DNA of 64,000 nucleotides. Origin: Ureibacillus sinduriensis BLB-1 = JCM 15800. GTDB taxonomy: Bacteria > Bacillota > Bacilli > Bacillales_A > Planococcaceae. Shown here one piece after another: positions 17,685 through 27,515 of the stretch (the stretch's first letter is position 1; each line of letters begins with the position of its first letter). The notes beneath the pieces were generated by a model. It was not told the DNA's origin and ran no database searches. It saw only the letters and a list, made by a program, of their open reading frames with translations. Both the position numbers and the translations under genes were made by a program. The stretch is from NCBI RefSeq assembly GCF_000772955.1, contig NZ_JPVO01000050.1, positions 1-64,000 of the forward strand, in the 5' to 3' direction.

Positions 17685-18758
17685 CTAATCCCGGTTATAT
17701 TGTAATTGTTGTTTTTCTGTATGACGTTCAATCGCTAACTCAATTAATTGATCGATTAATTGCGGATAACTTACATCCGTATGTTGCCATAATAACGGAT
17801 ACATACTTACCGGCGTAAAACCAGGCATTGTATTTATCTCGTTAATATAAACCTCGTTATTTGCCGTTACAAAGAAATCCGAGCGCACTAGTCCTGAGCA
17901 ATCCAAAATCTTAAATGCGCGGATGGCCATGTCTCTCATAGCGCTTTCTACATCCGTAGAGATTTCAGCAGGAATAATCAGTGCTGTTGATCCATCTTTA
18001 TACTTGGAATCATAGTCATAAAAATCGGTCATCGGTTTGATCTCGCCTGCAACCGAAACTCTTGGATCGTCATTGCCTAGTACTCCCATCTCGATTTCTC
18101 TTGCTGTAAGCCCTTGTTCAACGATTATTTTGCGGTCATATTGGAGGGCAATCTCAATGGCCTTAACCAATTCTCCACTATTCGTTGCCTTGCTGATACC
18201 CACACTGGAACCTAAATTTGCAGGTTTTACGAACATCGGCCAACCTAACTCAGCTTCACATTTGTCGATAATTTCCTTTGAAGATTCATTCCACTCTTTT
18301 CTAAGAAAGTGAATATAGGGAACTTGCTTTAGCCCCGCAACACTGAATAGTTGCTTCATCGTCACTTTATCCATACCTGCTGCAGAAGCCAATACTCCAT
18401 TTCCTACATACGGGAAATTCAATACTTCCAATAATCCCTGTACTGTCCCATCTTCCCCGTTTGTTCCGTGCAGTAGTGGAAATACCACATCAAACTCGGC
18501 CTGTGAGTTATTATCTAAAATGAATTCTGTAATATTATTTGGTGAGTTGTTATCCCTTTTAAATTGTAATTGTTCTATTGAATCAACCGGTTTTGTCAGT
18601 TGAGGTCCTCTTAGCCATTGACCATTCAGTGTTATGAAAATTGGATGCACTTCATATTTGTCATAATCAATCGCTTTTGAAACGGCTGTCGCAGTTGATA
18701 ATGACACCTCATGCTCAGCAGATTTCCCTCCATATAGTAAACCAACGCGCTTTTTCAT
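17685..18758 (-). CDS. ddl: D-alanine--D-alanine ligase
   Basis: 357 aa ATP-grasp enzyme. Signatures [11 protein letters not shown] at the N-terminus, [18 protein letters not shown] near 95, and [28 protein letters not shown] near the C-terminus. It joins two D-alanines made by alanine racemase and supplies MurF. First gene of a two-gene operon. Confidence 0.96.
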   Translation of the reverse strand: MKKRVGLLYGGKSAEHEVSLSTATAVSKAIDYDKYEVHPIFITLNGQWLRGPQLTKPVDSIEQLQFKRDNNSPNNITEFILDNNSQAEFDVVFPLLHGTNGEDGTVQGLLEVLNFPYVGNGVLASAAGMDKVTMKQLFSVAGLKQVPYIHFLRKEWNESSKEIIDKCEAELGWPMFVKPANLGSSVGISKATNSGELVKAIEIALQYDRKIIVEQGLTAREIEMGVLGNDDPRVSVAGEIKPMTDFYDYDSKYKDGSTALIIPAEISTDVESAMRDMAIRAFKILDCSGLVRSDFFVTANNEVYINEINTMPGFTPVSMYPLLWQHTDVSYPQLIDQLIELAIERHTEKQQLQYNRD

Positions 18759-18953
18759 TTTTTGACCTCCAAATATTGAGTAGTTCTAGTTTAACACGAA
18801 ACCAATTTGTTAAAAAACATGGCTTATCGAAAAGACGTTTAGCATTAATCCTTAGTTGCACATAAGACATTCAATTTTTTTCAGTTCCATATCGTCAAGT
18901 TGAAAAATTCATAAACAACATTAGACAGGGGAATTTTAAAGAAGCATAAAGTG

Positions 18954-18994
18954 AAAAAACTCCCTGTCAAAAATGTGCTATGACAGAAAGTTTT
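18954..18994 (-). terminator. terminator of the 18993-19742 gene
   Basis: Reverse strand stem AAAACT..TGTCA / TGACA..AGTTTT followed by a short T-run; it overlaps the stop codon. Confidence 0.65.
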
Positions 18995-19742
18995 AAGTGA
19001 TTTTGATTAGTTCATCGTAGTTTTGTTTTAATATAACATCTAAATCATCCCAAACTTCATCAGGATAATCATAGTCCGAAAGAGTACGTATTTCAACACC
19101 GTAACAGTTATTTTGCTTCTCCATCTTGTATAAAGATAACAGAGCTCCTTCTTTTATAAAAGGTCTATATGCCTTTAATACGATTGGATCTAAAGTAGGA
19201 ATCGTATCCTTTGATTTTCTACGCCAAAAACTACCGTTACCTTCTTTTTCTTTTACTAGATGGTTGAACAGATTCGAAATGAGATATTCCGAATCATTTA
19301 AGTATCGAAAATAAACTTTTGTTAATTTATCATTTTCCGATGCGTAGTACAAATACCGATTTTGCAATTTAGCAAAGAACGGGGAATGAATGGGCTCTTT
19401 TTTATGACTGATGTAAAGCAGTTCCGCTTGTTCGAGTGCCGTGAGCTGGTTTACATCTCTTTCGCCTGCAAAGTCAACCCAGCACAGGTCGCCTTCCGTA
19501 TCATCCATTTTTTTAACGAATTTTGTCATCTCATCAATTGATATAAAATCAAACTGAGTATGCATATTGAATAATCCGTCATCGTAGCAATGCTTAAGCA
19601 GCAACAAATTTGGAATGGGGTCGACAGAACTAATAAACTGCTTTAATGTAAGGCCACTGTAAATCACAAAATGATCGACATCATTCATATGTACAAACAA
19701 ATGATGTATAAAATCATCCGCAGTTTTTTGTTTTCTTGCCAT
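18993..19742 (-). CDS. hypothetical protein of unknown function
   Basis: 249 aa from ATG 19742, which follows GGGGGAGTG by 5 nt; the longer frame to 19820 has no ribosome site. I do not recognise the family. The protein is acidic and rich in aromatic residues (FHHLFVHMNDVDHFVIY, YLYYASENDKLTKVYFRYL), with no signal peptide or membrane helix and no obvious catalytic motif; it looks like a globular cytoplasmic protein. It is monocistronic, between ddl-murF and rodA, which suggests nothing firm about its role. Confidence 0.7.
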   Translation of the reverse strand: MARKQKTADDFIHHLFVHMNDVDHFVIYSGLTLKQFISSVDPIPNLLLLKHCYDDGLFNMHTQFDFISIDEMTKFVKKMDDTEGDLCWVDFAGERDVNQLTALEQAELLYISHKKEPIHSPFFAKLQNRYLYYASENDKLTKVYFRYLNDSEYLISNLFNHLVKEKEGNGSFWRRKSKDTIPTLDPIVLKAYRPFIKEGALLSLYKMEKQNNCYGVEIRTLSDYDYPDEVWDDLDVILKQNYDELIKIT

Positions 19743-20018
19743 AATATCACTCCCCCAATAATTCAATACATTAGCTATTATATGATGTAAATCGTAAATT
19801 TGAAACATTTTCATTCCCATTTACGTCGTAACTTTGCATATTATTTTTTTCAACTGGCAACTGCCAAAATAGGATGTATCTTTCGAAATAACCCACCAGT
19901 ATTTTACACCTTCTCAACATCGAAACGATAGTCCCCTTTTTATCATTTCTATGTTAAAGTAAAATGTACACGTTCAAAGTATTTTTCTAAAATCTTTAAG
20001 ATTAATTAGGTGAAATAA

Positions 20019-21200
20019 ATGGAAAATAACAAAAACTTCGCGAGCCGGTTTGACTGGAAGCTTGCTTTAATTATTTTAATATTTCTTATCGTGAGTTTGT
20101 TGGCCATTTCTTCTGCACAGACAACGGGACAATATTCGGCAAATTTCGTTTTGCAGCAGTTGATCAATTATATAATCTTTGCGGTCATCGTTGCCTTTGT
20201 AATATATTTTGACCCAGATCAATATAAGAAAATGGCCTGGTATTTATACGGCTTTGGTGTTTTGCTGCTCATTATTTTGGCCGTTCTCCCAGCAGGGGGT
20301 ATTGTCATCGAACGAAACGGTGCAAAGAGTTGGTTCTCCACTCCCATAGGTAGTTTGCAGCCTTCCGAGTTTATGAAAACTTTCTTTATTCTCGCTTCGG
20401 CATGGGTGATAAGTAAACATCACGAAAAATACTCCATAAAGAGCATTAAGTCAGACGTTTTGTTACTAGGAAAGATCGGTGTAACGCTCATTATCCCACT
20501 GGCGTTTATCATGATGCAGCCAGACCTTGGTTCCGCACTAGTCTTCCTGGCGATAACTGCCGCGTTGATAATTGTAGCGGGTATATCATGGAAAATCATT
20601 ATACCTATATTTGTTGCCGGTGTTACAGTGGGCGGATCATTACTTTGGATGGCTTTGTATATGCAGGACTTCCTGGAAGATAAATTCGGGCTGCAACCTT
20701 ATCAATTTGCACGCATCTATTCCTGGATAGATCCCTATTTATATTCTTCAGGATCGGGATATCATTTAATCACATCACTGAATGCCATTGGGTCGGGGGA
20801 GATTTTCGGTAAAGGGTATTTGGACCGGGAAGTATACGTAGCTGAAAGTCATACCGATTTTATCTTTACGGTAATCGGGGAGGAATGGGGATTCATCGGG
20901 GCCAGTTTTGTAATCTGTCTCTATTTCTTGTTAATTTATCATTTAACTAAATTAACTTTAACATTGAAAGATCCTTTCTGCACATATGTGTGTGCCGGAA
21001 TCATTGCGATGATTACTTTCCACGTATTCGAAAATATCGGCATGACAATCCAACTCCTGCCGATTACAGGTATTCCACTACCGTTTATAAGCTACGGGGG
21101 CAGCTCATTGATGGGTAACGCCTTGGCACTCGGTCTAGTATTCAGCATGAAATACCATTATAAATCTTACATGTTTGCTGGTAACGACGATGATGAATAG
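20019..21200 (+). CDS. rodA: RodA-type peptidoglycan glycosyltransferase (SEDS family)
   Basis: 393 aa, about ten membrane helices. SEDS signatures: SWFSTPIGSLQPSEFMK near 105, MMQPDLGSALV near 165 (including the conserved Asp), AESHTDFIFTVIGEEWGF near 275 and the C-terminal GIPLPFISYGGSS. SEDS proteins polymerise lipid II glycan strands. RodA (elongation) is preferred over FtsW/SpoVE by the PDLGSA and VIGEEWG forms, but the assignment between paralogues is not certain. Stand-alone gene with its own terminator. Confidence 0.88.
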   Translation: MENNKNFASRFDWKLALIILIFLIVSLLAISSAQTTGQYSANFVLQQLINYIIFAVIVAFVIYFDPDQYKKMAWYLYGFGVLLLIILAVLPAGGIVIERNGAKSWFSTPIGSLQPSEFMKTFFILASAWVISKHHEKYSIKSIKSDVLLLGKIGVTLIIPLAFIMMQPDLGSALVFLAITAALIIVAGISWKIIIPIFVAGVTVGGSLLWMALYMQDFLEDKFGLQPYQFARIYSWIDPYLYSSGSGYHLITSLNAIGSGEIFGKGYLDREVYVAESHTDFIFTVIGEEWGFIGASFVICLYFLLIYHLTKLTLTLKDPFCTYVCAGIIAMITFHVFENIGMTIQLLPITGIPLPFISYGGSSLMGNALALGLVFSMKYHYKSYMFAGNDDDE

Positions 21201-21245
21201 TAACCATACTTTTCGGATATCGAAAGCAACTTAACCACCTCATAG

Positions 21246-21282
21246 AAACCACCTTCAAATATATTGGGAAGGTGGTTTTCTT
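21246..21282 (+). terminator. terminator of rodA
   Basis: Stem GAAACCACCTT / AAGGTGGTTTTC followed by TTG, 45 nt after the rodA stop. Confidence 0.82.
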
Positions 21283-21363
21283 GTGGTAAAAAACGATTCT
21301 AGTGGGAAGACACCCATAAGTGGATTCTCAGAAAAATCCCGATATATTATCTTATTGCATTGG

Positions 21364-21396
21364 AAAAATCCCGGCTAGTTCGTTCTAGCCGGGATA
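21364..21396 (-). terminator. terminator of the 43-aa peptide gene
   Basis: Perfect 11-bp stem ATCCCGGCTAG / CTAGCCGGGAT; reverse strand then reads TTTTTCC. It lies 25 nt after the small gene's stop. Confidence 0.85.
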
Positions 21397-21420
21397 GTTT
21401 TATGCTAATTCAATTATTTT

Positions 21421-21552
21421 TTATACTTGTGGAGTTTGTGTTGGTGGTGTTAATACTTTAAGTAATTCAAGACGGGATTTTGTAACAGTTGCAGTAACAC
21501 CTAATTTAGATAAATTTGAAACAATTTTCTTTAAGTCTACTTTCTTCGTCAT
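21421..21552 (-). CDS. small 43-aa basic peptide, unknown
   Basis: ATG with ribosome site AGGTGG 6-7 nt upstream, 43 codons, then TAA and a strong terminator 25 nt later. The peptide begins MTKKVDLKKIVSNLSKLGV and ends KVLTPPTQTPQV: a basic amphipathic helix followed by a Pro/Thr/Gln tail. No membrane helix or cysteine. The combination of ribosome site, isolated position and dedicated terminator argues that it is a real gene. Function unknown. Confidence 0.72.
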   Translation of the reverse strand: MTKKVDLKKIVSNLSKLGVTATVTKSRLELLKVLTPPTQTPQV

Positions 21553-22063
21553 GCTTATCCACCTAACCTTTTTTTATATTATTTATAACGTTTCAACAGT
21601 CTAAAAGTTTCAAAGAATAGACCATCTGACAAATTTCTTAATTCCATCATAACACTCTTTTTTCAACTAAAATTTTTCAATTCTGTTACAACTTTCAAAA
21701 TGTCAACTAAATCGCATTGATTCTTTTAATTAAAACTCTTAGATTATACATGAATTATGGACACTATAGGAATTATAACCGTAAATTTGCTTTATCAAAC
21801 CTTAAAATTAAAAGACACATTTTATCCACATTTCCAATTCCCCATCACCTGTTTCATTCTTCTTTTACTTTCTATGAAATAGGGTAATGGATAATATGAT
21901 TTCTAACCATATCAAATCAACAACAAACCAGCCTACCGGACATGAATAGTCCAAGCCTTACGTATATTAATGGCACCATGCTGCTTTAGTTTTTGGTGGA
22001 AACGAATAATTATTAGCAAATATTCTAAGCTAGTAAGACCTATTGTTTTTTGGAGGGAAATGA
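21553..22063. other. intergenic, no gene seen
   Basis: About 510 bp of AT-rich sequence between the small gene and the DUF1963 gene, presumably holding the divergent promoters of both. I saw no convincing ORF, RNA or repeat. Confidence 0.5.
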
Positions 22064-22867
22064 GTGCAAAAAGATAAAAAGATTCACTTACCAGGTTACC
22101 TTGAATGTTTCAGAAGCAAAATTGAATCGTCAATTGTCGGCTCTATATGGATTACTCCTCATTACGGGCAGCCCTCGTTAACCGATAGCAAGTTTGCGGG
22201 AAATCCCTATTTACCTAAGTCGCATCTCCATCCTAAAGATTCCAATGGTCAAATAATGCATTTACTGGCCCAAATTAATTTTGCTCAACTGCCTTCTATA
22301 CCGCCATTTCCTAGTAAAGGATTGCTTCAATTCTTTTTATCAACAAAATTTGATCAAATCGATGAGAAAAAAGTGGAATTACTTTATCAAGAAGATTTTA
22401 AGGTTCGTTATTATCCAAATATTTTGCATGAAAATCAACTCATTCAGGATTTTTCCGATTTGGAAAGCAAAAGCAGCTTCCTTATACAAAACGAGAAAGG
22501 ACTCGCTTTCCTTCCAAAACACGAACCTGTTTCCGCCTCGGATTATAGAAGGGAAAAGTTTCTGCAAGTGTCGCCATTTGATGGTGAATACATTAGTGAA
22601 GATGAACGAACATTCGAGGACATTTATTTTGAATATTTTTTGGCTGCCGAACACAAAATAGGTGGCTATCCGTACTTTATTGAATATGATACAAGAAAGA
22701 ATTCTTCATTCTTAAAAAGATTCGATACTTTATTATTGCAAATAGTTTCGAATGACGAACAAGGGATAATGTATGGTGATTCAGGGGTCATCAAATTTTT
22801 TATAAATCAAGACGCACTAAGAAATCTCGACTTTTCTTCAGTTTATTTCATTGCCGAGCAGTTCTGA
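22064..22867 (+). CDS. DUF1963 / YwqG-family protein
   Basis: 267 aa. Features of the YwqG family: SKFAGNPYLPKSHLHPKD and the LLAQINFAQLP motif, with the C-terminal GDSGVIKFFINQDALRNLDFS. GTG start after GGAGGG. Cytoplasmic, single gene upstream of cls. The family is structurally characterised but has no proven function. Alternative assignment is unlikely given the multiple conserved blocks. Confidence 0.85.
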   Translation: MQKDKKIHLPGYLECFRSKIESSIVGSIWITPHYGQPSLTDSKFAGNPYLPKSHLHPKDSNGQIMHLLAQINFAQLPSIPPFPSKGLLQFFLSTKFDQIDEKKVELLYQEDFKVRYYPNILHENQLIQDFSDLESKSSFLIQNEKGLAFLPKHEPVSASDYRREKFLQVSPFDGEYISEDERTFEDIYFEYFLAAEHKIGGYPYFIEYDTRKNSSFLKRFDTLLLQIVSNDEQGIMYGDSGVIKFFINQDALRNLDFSSVYFIAEQF

Positions 22868-22943
22868 TGATGCCGCAATACTACAATTCATCAACTTGTT
22901 AAGTTATAATTGTTTTTAATTAAAATAAAGTAGGTGCAGCCAT

Positions 22944-24398
22944 ATGAGTATTTTTTTCAATACCATATCTGTTATTCCGATTGTTCTCATATTAAATATT
23001 GTTTTAGCGGTAACGGTCATCTTTTTAGAAAGAAAAGATCCTTCTTCCACATGGGCATGGACACTCGTTCTATTCTTCCTTCCGTTAGCTGGATTTATTT
23101 TATATTTATTGCTGGGTAGGCCAATGCGTAAAAAGCATTTATTCCGATGGGAAGGACAGAAGGATATTGGGATTGATAAATTGATCAGTTTTCAAATTGA
23201 GGCGCTTGAAGAAAACTCGCTCGAATTCCGTTCGGAAGAAGTTGGAAAGTATAAGAGCTTGATTCATATGAACTTAAAAACAAGCGACTCAGTTTTAACC
23301 CAGGATAATCATATCCAGCTCTACGATGATGGTGCAAAAAAATTCGAGGCATTGCTTGAAGACATCGAGCATGCGAAGGATCATATTCATATACAATACT
23401 ATATATTTAAATTAGACAACTTGGGAAAACGAATTTATACCGCCCTATTAAAGAAAGCGCAGCAAGGTGTGAAGGTACGGGTTCTCTATGATGAAATGGG
23501 TTCGCGAGGTTTGAAAAAAAGGTACTTTAAAGCCCTTCTGGAATTAGGAGGAGAGGTTGAAGTATTTTTCCCCTCCATTCTCCCGCTCATCAACCCACGG
23601 CTAAATTTTAGAAACCATCGGAAAATTGTTATTATTGATGGCCGTATTGGTTATATCGGCGGATTTAACGTTGGTGATGAATACTTAGGATTAAATAAGA
23701 AATTCGGCTACTGGCGAGACACACATTTACGGATCGAAGGAAGTTCTGTCCATCCCCTGCAAACCAGATTTTTACTTGATTGGAATCAAGCAAGCGACAA
23801 TAATATTATTTATTCGGAAAGATATTTCCCAGCCATTCCTAAAAAGGGCGATATCGCCATGCAAATTGTATCTAGCGGACCAGATACCGAATTTCCGGCC
23901 ATCAAGAACGGCTATTTGAAATTACTCATGGAAGCCAAGCGTTATATATATATTCAAACACCCTATTTCATTCCAGATAGTAGTTTTTTGAACGCCATCG
24001 AGATTGCTTCCTTATCCGGCATCGATGTACGCATCATGATTCCAAATAAACCTGACCATATGTTTGTATATTGGGCTACCTATTCCTATGTTGGCCAGTT
24101 GCTCCGGGCAGGAGCCAAAATCTATATTTATGAAAAAGGATTTATCCATGCAAAATCCATCGTCATCGATGATGAAGCCTCTACCGTCGGAACAGCAAAT
24201 ATTGATGTACGCAGCTTTAGTTTGAATTTCGAGGTAAACGCTTTTATTTATGATCGTACATTGTCCCATGAGCTTGCAGAAATCTTTGAAAAAGATATAT
24301 TCGATTGTACAGAGTTAACAATTGAAAAATATGAGAATCGATCAGGTATCATTAAATTTAAAGAATCCATTTCCCGTTTGCTAACACCGATCTTGTGA
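22944..24398 (+). CDS. cls: cardiolipin synthase
   Basis: 484 aa. Two N-terminal membrane helices (residues 8-28 and 38-58), then two phospholipase-D HKD motifs: HRKIVIID at 225 and HAKSIVID at 402. Bacterial Cls condenses two phosphatidylglycerols to cardiolipin and glycerol at the membrane. ATG follows GTAGGTG. Paralogues (ClsA, YwiE, YwjE types) cannot be told apart here. Confidence 0.93.
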   Translation: MSIFFNTISVIPIVLILNIVLAVTVIFLERKDPSSTWAWTLVLFFLPLAGFILYLLLGRPMRKKHLFRWEGQKDIGIDKLISFQIEALEENSLEFRSEEVGKYKSLIHMNLKTSDSVLTQDNHIQLYDDGAKKFEALLEDIEHAKDHIHIQYYIFKLDNLGKRIYTALLKKAQQGVKVRVLYDEMGSRGLKKRYFKALLELGGEVEVFFPSILPLINPRLNFRNHRKIVIIDGRIGYIGGFNVGDEYLGLNKKFGYWRDTHLRIEGSSVHPLQTRFLLDWNQASDNNIIYSERYFPAIPKKGDIAMQIVSSGPDTEFPAIKNGYLKLLMEAKRYIYIQTPYFIPDSSFLNAIEIASLSGIDVRIMIPNKPDHMFVYWATYSYVGQLLRAGAKIYIYEKGFIHAKSIVIDDEASTVGTANIDVRSFSLNFEVNAFIYDRTLSHELAEIFEKDIFDCTELTIEKYENRSGIIKFKESISRLLTPIL

Positions 24399-24532
24399 AA
24401 TAATTCACTATCTTCATTCCCCATCAGTGATTTTTGAAATAACTGAGAATCCGAACTCCTTGGAACATGTGTGCCAAGCCATGAAGATACGAGTGAGGCA
24501 AAACACGGTGGCCGAATGAGGCAACGGGCATG

Positions 24533-24571
24533 AAAAAAAGGTGGTGCTTTTTACAGCACCAACCTTTTTAT
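24533..24571. terminator. bidirectional terminator, cls / carboxypeptidase
   Basis: Stem GGTGGTGCT / AGCACCAACC with A7 on one side and T5 on the other, between convergent genes. Confidence 0.85.
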
Positions 24572-25440
24572 TGTATTCCCAAATATTCTTCAAGCGTCAC
24601 GTTTGCTTGTTTAACTTTTGAAGCCAAGTCCACCCCTAAATAGCGAAAATGCCAAGATTCATACATATATCCCGTAATCGCCTCTTTCCCTCGGGGGTAA
24701 CGTAGAATGAAACCATACTTGTTCGCATTTTCCACTAACCATTTCCCTGCTTCCGTTTCCCCAAACTCTTCCGTTAGCCATAAATCTTCTTTCCCTTTTT
24801 CACCAATATCGAAGGCCAAACCCGTCTGGTGCTCAGAATAACCCGGTCTCGCACTGTAGCGATCTGCATTTTCTTGTCCATCACGATTTACATAATTATG
24901 ATAGAGTGTATCTTGATATTCATAGGAGCGGTATGTACTAAACGCTACAAGTTCAAAGCCGGCATTTCTTGCATCGGCTGCCATTTGTTCGAAAGCTTTT
25001 CGCGCTTCTTTACTTTCGCCTGGGGCAAAAGTGCTCGGCAAAGGATACTTCTTATTGGCTATTAATACTCCATCTACGTATGTTGGCTCAGTTGGTAATG
25101 GCTGTCCCTCTATATAACCATTATTGGTAATAGGTTGTTTTTCTGGTTGTTCCTGAAATTCGTCTACTTTTTCTTGTTGTCCATTTATATCAGTCGTTTC
25201 CTCATTTGCCGGAGGATTCATTTCTTCTGTTTTTGATGTGTCATCCGATTTGGCATTTTCATCTTCTACTACTTCAGTTGGTGAAGGTTCTGAATGTTGG
25301 ATATTCAAGTTGTTTTGCTTCCAATACATAAACACCATGATAGCTGCTGCCAAAATAATAAGAACAGATACACAAATCCATATGTATTTCTTTTTGCCAT
25401 TCTTCTTATTTCCATAAGTAGTTGATCTTTTCATAATCAT
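24568..25440 (-). CDS. VanY-type D-alanyl-D-alanine carboxypeptidase
   Basis: 290 aa from ATG 25440 (MIMKRST), 5 nt after GAGG; the frame open to 25620 has no ribosome site. One N-terminal membrane anchor (YIWICVSVLIILAAAIMVFM) is followed by a low-complexity Glu/Pro/Thr linker and a C-terminal VanY domain. The zinc ligands appear in YSEHQTGLAFDIG and ESWHFRYLG. It should trim the terminal D-Ala of wall peptides outside the membrane. It could instead act as an L,D-carboxypeptidase (LdcB), which shares the fold. Confidence 0.87.
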   Translation of the reverse strand: MIMKRSTTYGNKKNGKKKYIWICVSVLIILAAAIMVFMYWKQNNLNIQHSEPSPTEVVEDENAKSDDTSKTEEMNPPANEETTDINGQQEKVDEFQEQPEKQPITNNGYIEGQPLPTEPTYVDGVLIANKKYPLPSTFAPGESKEARKAFEQMAADARNAGFELVAFSTYRSYEYQDTLYHNYVNRDGQENADRYSARPGYSEHQTGLAFDIGEKGKEDLWLTEEFGETEAGKWLVENANKYGFILRYPRGKEAITGYMYESWHFRYLGVDLASKVKQANVTLEEYLGIQ

Positions 25441-25685
25441 ATGAGCCTCTTTCCTATACAATGCTTTTATTTTAGCACTGTTTCCCTCATTTGACTTTAT
25501 TATTTTCCTTAAATTTAACTCGCCAAAACAAATTACTGATGAATAGAGAAGTTGGCCCCATATTACATAAAATTTTATAGAGGCCGCATGTATGGGCGCA
25601 TCTTTGCACCTGGCCATCATACATTTAGTGAATGTTTTTGCCGTAATGTTTTATGCAATAATTTCTGCGTTTAAATTCCATAAAT

Positions 25686-25713
25686 AAAAGCCGAGGCAAT
25701 GGACCTCGACTTA
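25686..25713 (-). terminator. terminator of the yidC gene
   Basis: Reverse strand stem GTCGAGG / CCTCGGC followed by TTTTATTTAT, 4 nt after the stop. Confidence 0.85.
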
Positions 25714-25716
25714 AGA

Positions 25717-26502
25717 TTACTTCTTATCTAATGAAACCGTATCAGTTTCTGGTTTAGCTGGATGCTCTGAAAAATATTTTCTGCCTATATAAGTTTGCAA
25801 TATTAGTAGGATACCACTTACTGACCAATATAGAGGCAAAGCAGCCATCGATGTGAAGGAAATAAATACAATCATAATAGGCGAAATATAAATCATTAAT
25901 TTCATTTGGGCTTTTTGGGATTCAGGAACTGTCCAAAGTGAAACTTTTGCTTGTATGAAGTACACAATTCCGGCAACTACCGTCATTAAGATATCCGGCG
26001 TCCCTAAGTTAAACCATAAAAACTCATGTGTTTTTACATCACCAGAATATAAAATTGCAAAGTATAACCCCATGATGATCGGCATTTGAATGATAATCGG
26101 TAAACAACCAAGATTTAATGGGTTAATACCATGGGTACGATATAAACTTAGCATTTCCTGTTGGATTGCCATTTGCTCTTCTTTTGTTTGAGCGGCTTTT
26201 AATCTTTCTTGGATCTCGTCCATTTTTGGCTTTACAATATCCATTTTCGATTTCATGGCCGATTGCTGACGATAGTTTTTCAACATGAATGGCATTAATA
26301 TTAAACGTACAGCTACTGTAATCGCAATAATTGCCAGTCCATAACTTCCGTTAAATACATCATTCCCCAAAAATTCCAGCAACCAATTCATCGGTCTAAC
26401 AAATGTACTGTAAAAGAAGCCTTCCTGATTTTCAACTGCTTGACACCCTGTTAACACGAACAGCATAAGGCCTAGCATTGAAAAAAGTTTCAGTTTTTTC
26501 AT
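25717..26502 (-). CDS. yidC: YidC/Oxa1-family membrane protein insertase
   Basis: 261 aa. Lipoprotein-type signal FVLTGC near residue 19, then five membrane helices; the conserved positive residue is in AITVAVRLILMPFMLKNY, and GINPLNLGCLPIIIQMPI is a YidC signature. ATG 26502 follows GGTGG; the longer frame to 26643 lacks a ribosome site. It inserts membrane proteins with or without SecYEG. This copy is not next to rnpA/jag, so it is probably the second paralogue (YqjG-like) rather than SpoIIIJ; that is an inference from context. Confidence 0.92.
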   Translation of the reverse strand: MKKLKLFSMLGLMLFVLTGCQAVENQEGFFYSTFVRPMNWLLEFLGNDVFNGSYGLAIIAITVAVRLILMPFMLKNYRQQSAMKSKMDIVKPKMDEIQERLKAAQTKEEQMAIQQEMLSLYRTHGINPLNLGCLPIIIQMPIIMGLYFAILYSGDVKTHEFLWFNLGTPDILMTVVAGIVYFIQAKVSLWTVPESQKAQMKLMIYISPIMIVFISFTSMAALPLYWSVSGILLILQTYIGRKYFSEHPAKPETDTVSLDKK

Positions 26503-26624
26503 TTTTCCACCTACTATTTTATTTAGCTCATTTGAAGTATACAGTATTAACTTTATGAATATCAAATACGAGACCATACACTTGATAAACACTGGACAAG
26601 GCAAATTTACATACGCACTGCCGG

Positions 26625-26659
26625 AAAAACATAACTCGACCAAATAGGCCGAGTTATAT
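26625..26659 (-). terminator. terminator of the AraC-type gene
   Basis: Stem ATAACTCG / CGAGTTAT; reverse strand then reads GTTTTTCC. Located about 60 nt past the AraC-type stop. Confidence 0.75.
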
Positions 26660-26720
26660 GTATCATTAACACGAACATCCCTATCAGCTTTTAATCTAAC
26701 AACTTATGAAAGCTGCACTA

Positions 26721-27515
26721 TTATACATTTTCTAGCTCAACTTCAGGAATTTCAAATCTATAAAATTCATGATGCAACTCATCACGGAAATGTTTAGGTG
26801 TTACACCTGTATATTTCTTGAAAATTCTGGTGAAGTAGCTTTGGTTGCAAAAATGGAACTGATCCGAGATCGATGTAATACTTTTATTTGTATGTCTAAG
26901 ATAGTACTGAGATTCTTCCACTCTTCTAACATTTAAATATTCTACTAATGTAATGCCGACATGCTCTCTAAAAATTCGCGATAAATGGCTTGTGCTAATA
27001 TGGAATTTCTGAGCAATGCTTTCGACCGTTAAATCATTTTCTAGTTCATCGTTTATGTACATAATTACCTTATTGACCGTTTGGTGTCTAAATGTAGGTT
27101 GTTTACGATCTGCTATAAAGTACACATAAAAATCAATTAAATCATCAGCGAATTGCAGGAATTCAGCATCTTTCATGTTATTTTCTATCATATCCGCGCA
27201 GGCTAAATTAAACGCAAATGCCTTTTTGGAAGGGACTTGATTATCCAAAAGCTTGCGTGCAACAACCGAAGAAAGGATAACAAAATAATTTCTCACTACT
27301 TTGATTACTTGCTTTCCAAATCTTATTGATAATATATCTATTATTTCGTGCAAAGATTTTTTCGCTTTTGCAGACTCTAAGTGAAAGATTTCAAATAACA
27401 GCTTAGATTCAATACTATAAAAATCTTCAATCCCGTTATATTGATTTATACTATCAATTTCTTGAAAGTACCGTTTAGAAATTGTTTCAGATATTGAATG
27501 TGGAAATAGCTGCAT
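26721..27515 (-). CDS. AraC-family transcriptional regulator
   Basis: 264 aa. The C-terminal 100 residues are a standard two-helix-turn-helix AraC domain: DLTVESIAQKFHISTSHLSRIFREHVGITLVEYLNVRRV and SITSISDQFHFCNQSYFTRIFKKYTGVTPKHFRDE. The N-terminal 150 residues are helical with no known sensor motif. Ribosome site GGGGTAATCT. No adjacent target gene is obvious: yidC downstream has its own signals and the upstream neighbour is divergent. Confidence 0.88.
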   Translation of the reverse strand: MQLFPHSISETISKRYFQEIDSINQYNGIEDFYSIESKLLFEIFHLESAKAKKSLHEIIDILSIRFGKQVIKVVRNYFVILSSVVARKLLDNQVPSKKAFAFNLACADMIENNMKDAEFLQFADDLIDFYVYFIADRKQPTFRHQTVNKVIMYINDELENDLTVESIAQKFHISTSHLSRIFREHVGITLVEYLNVRRVEESQYYLRHTNKSITSISDQFHFCNQSYFTRIFKKYTGVTPKHFRDELHHEFYRFEIPEVELENV

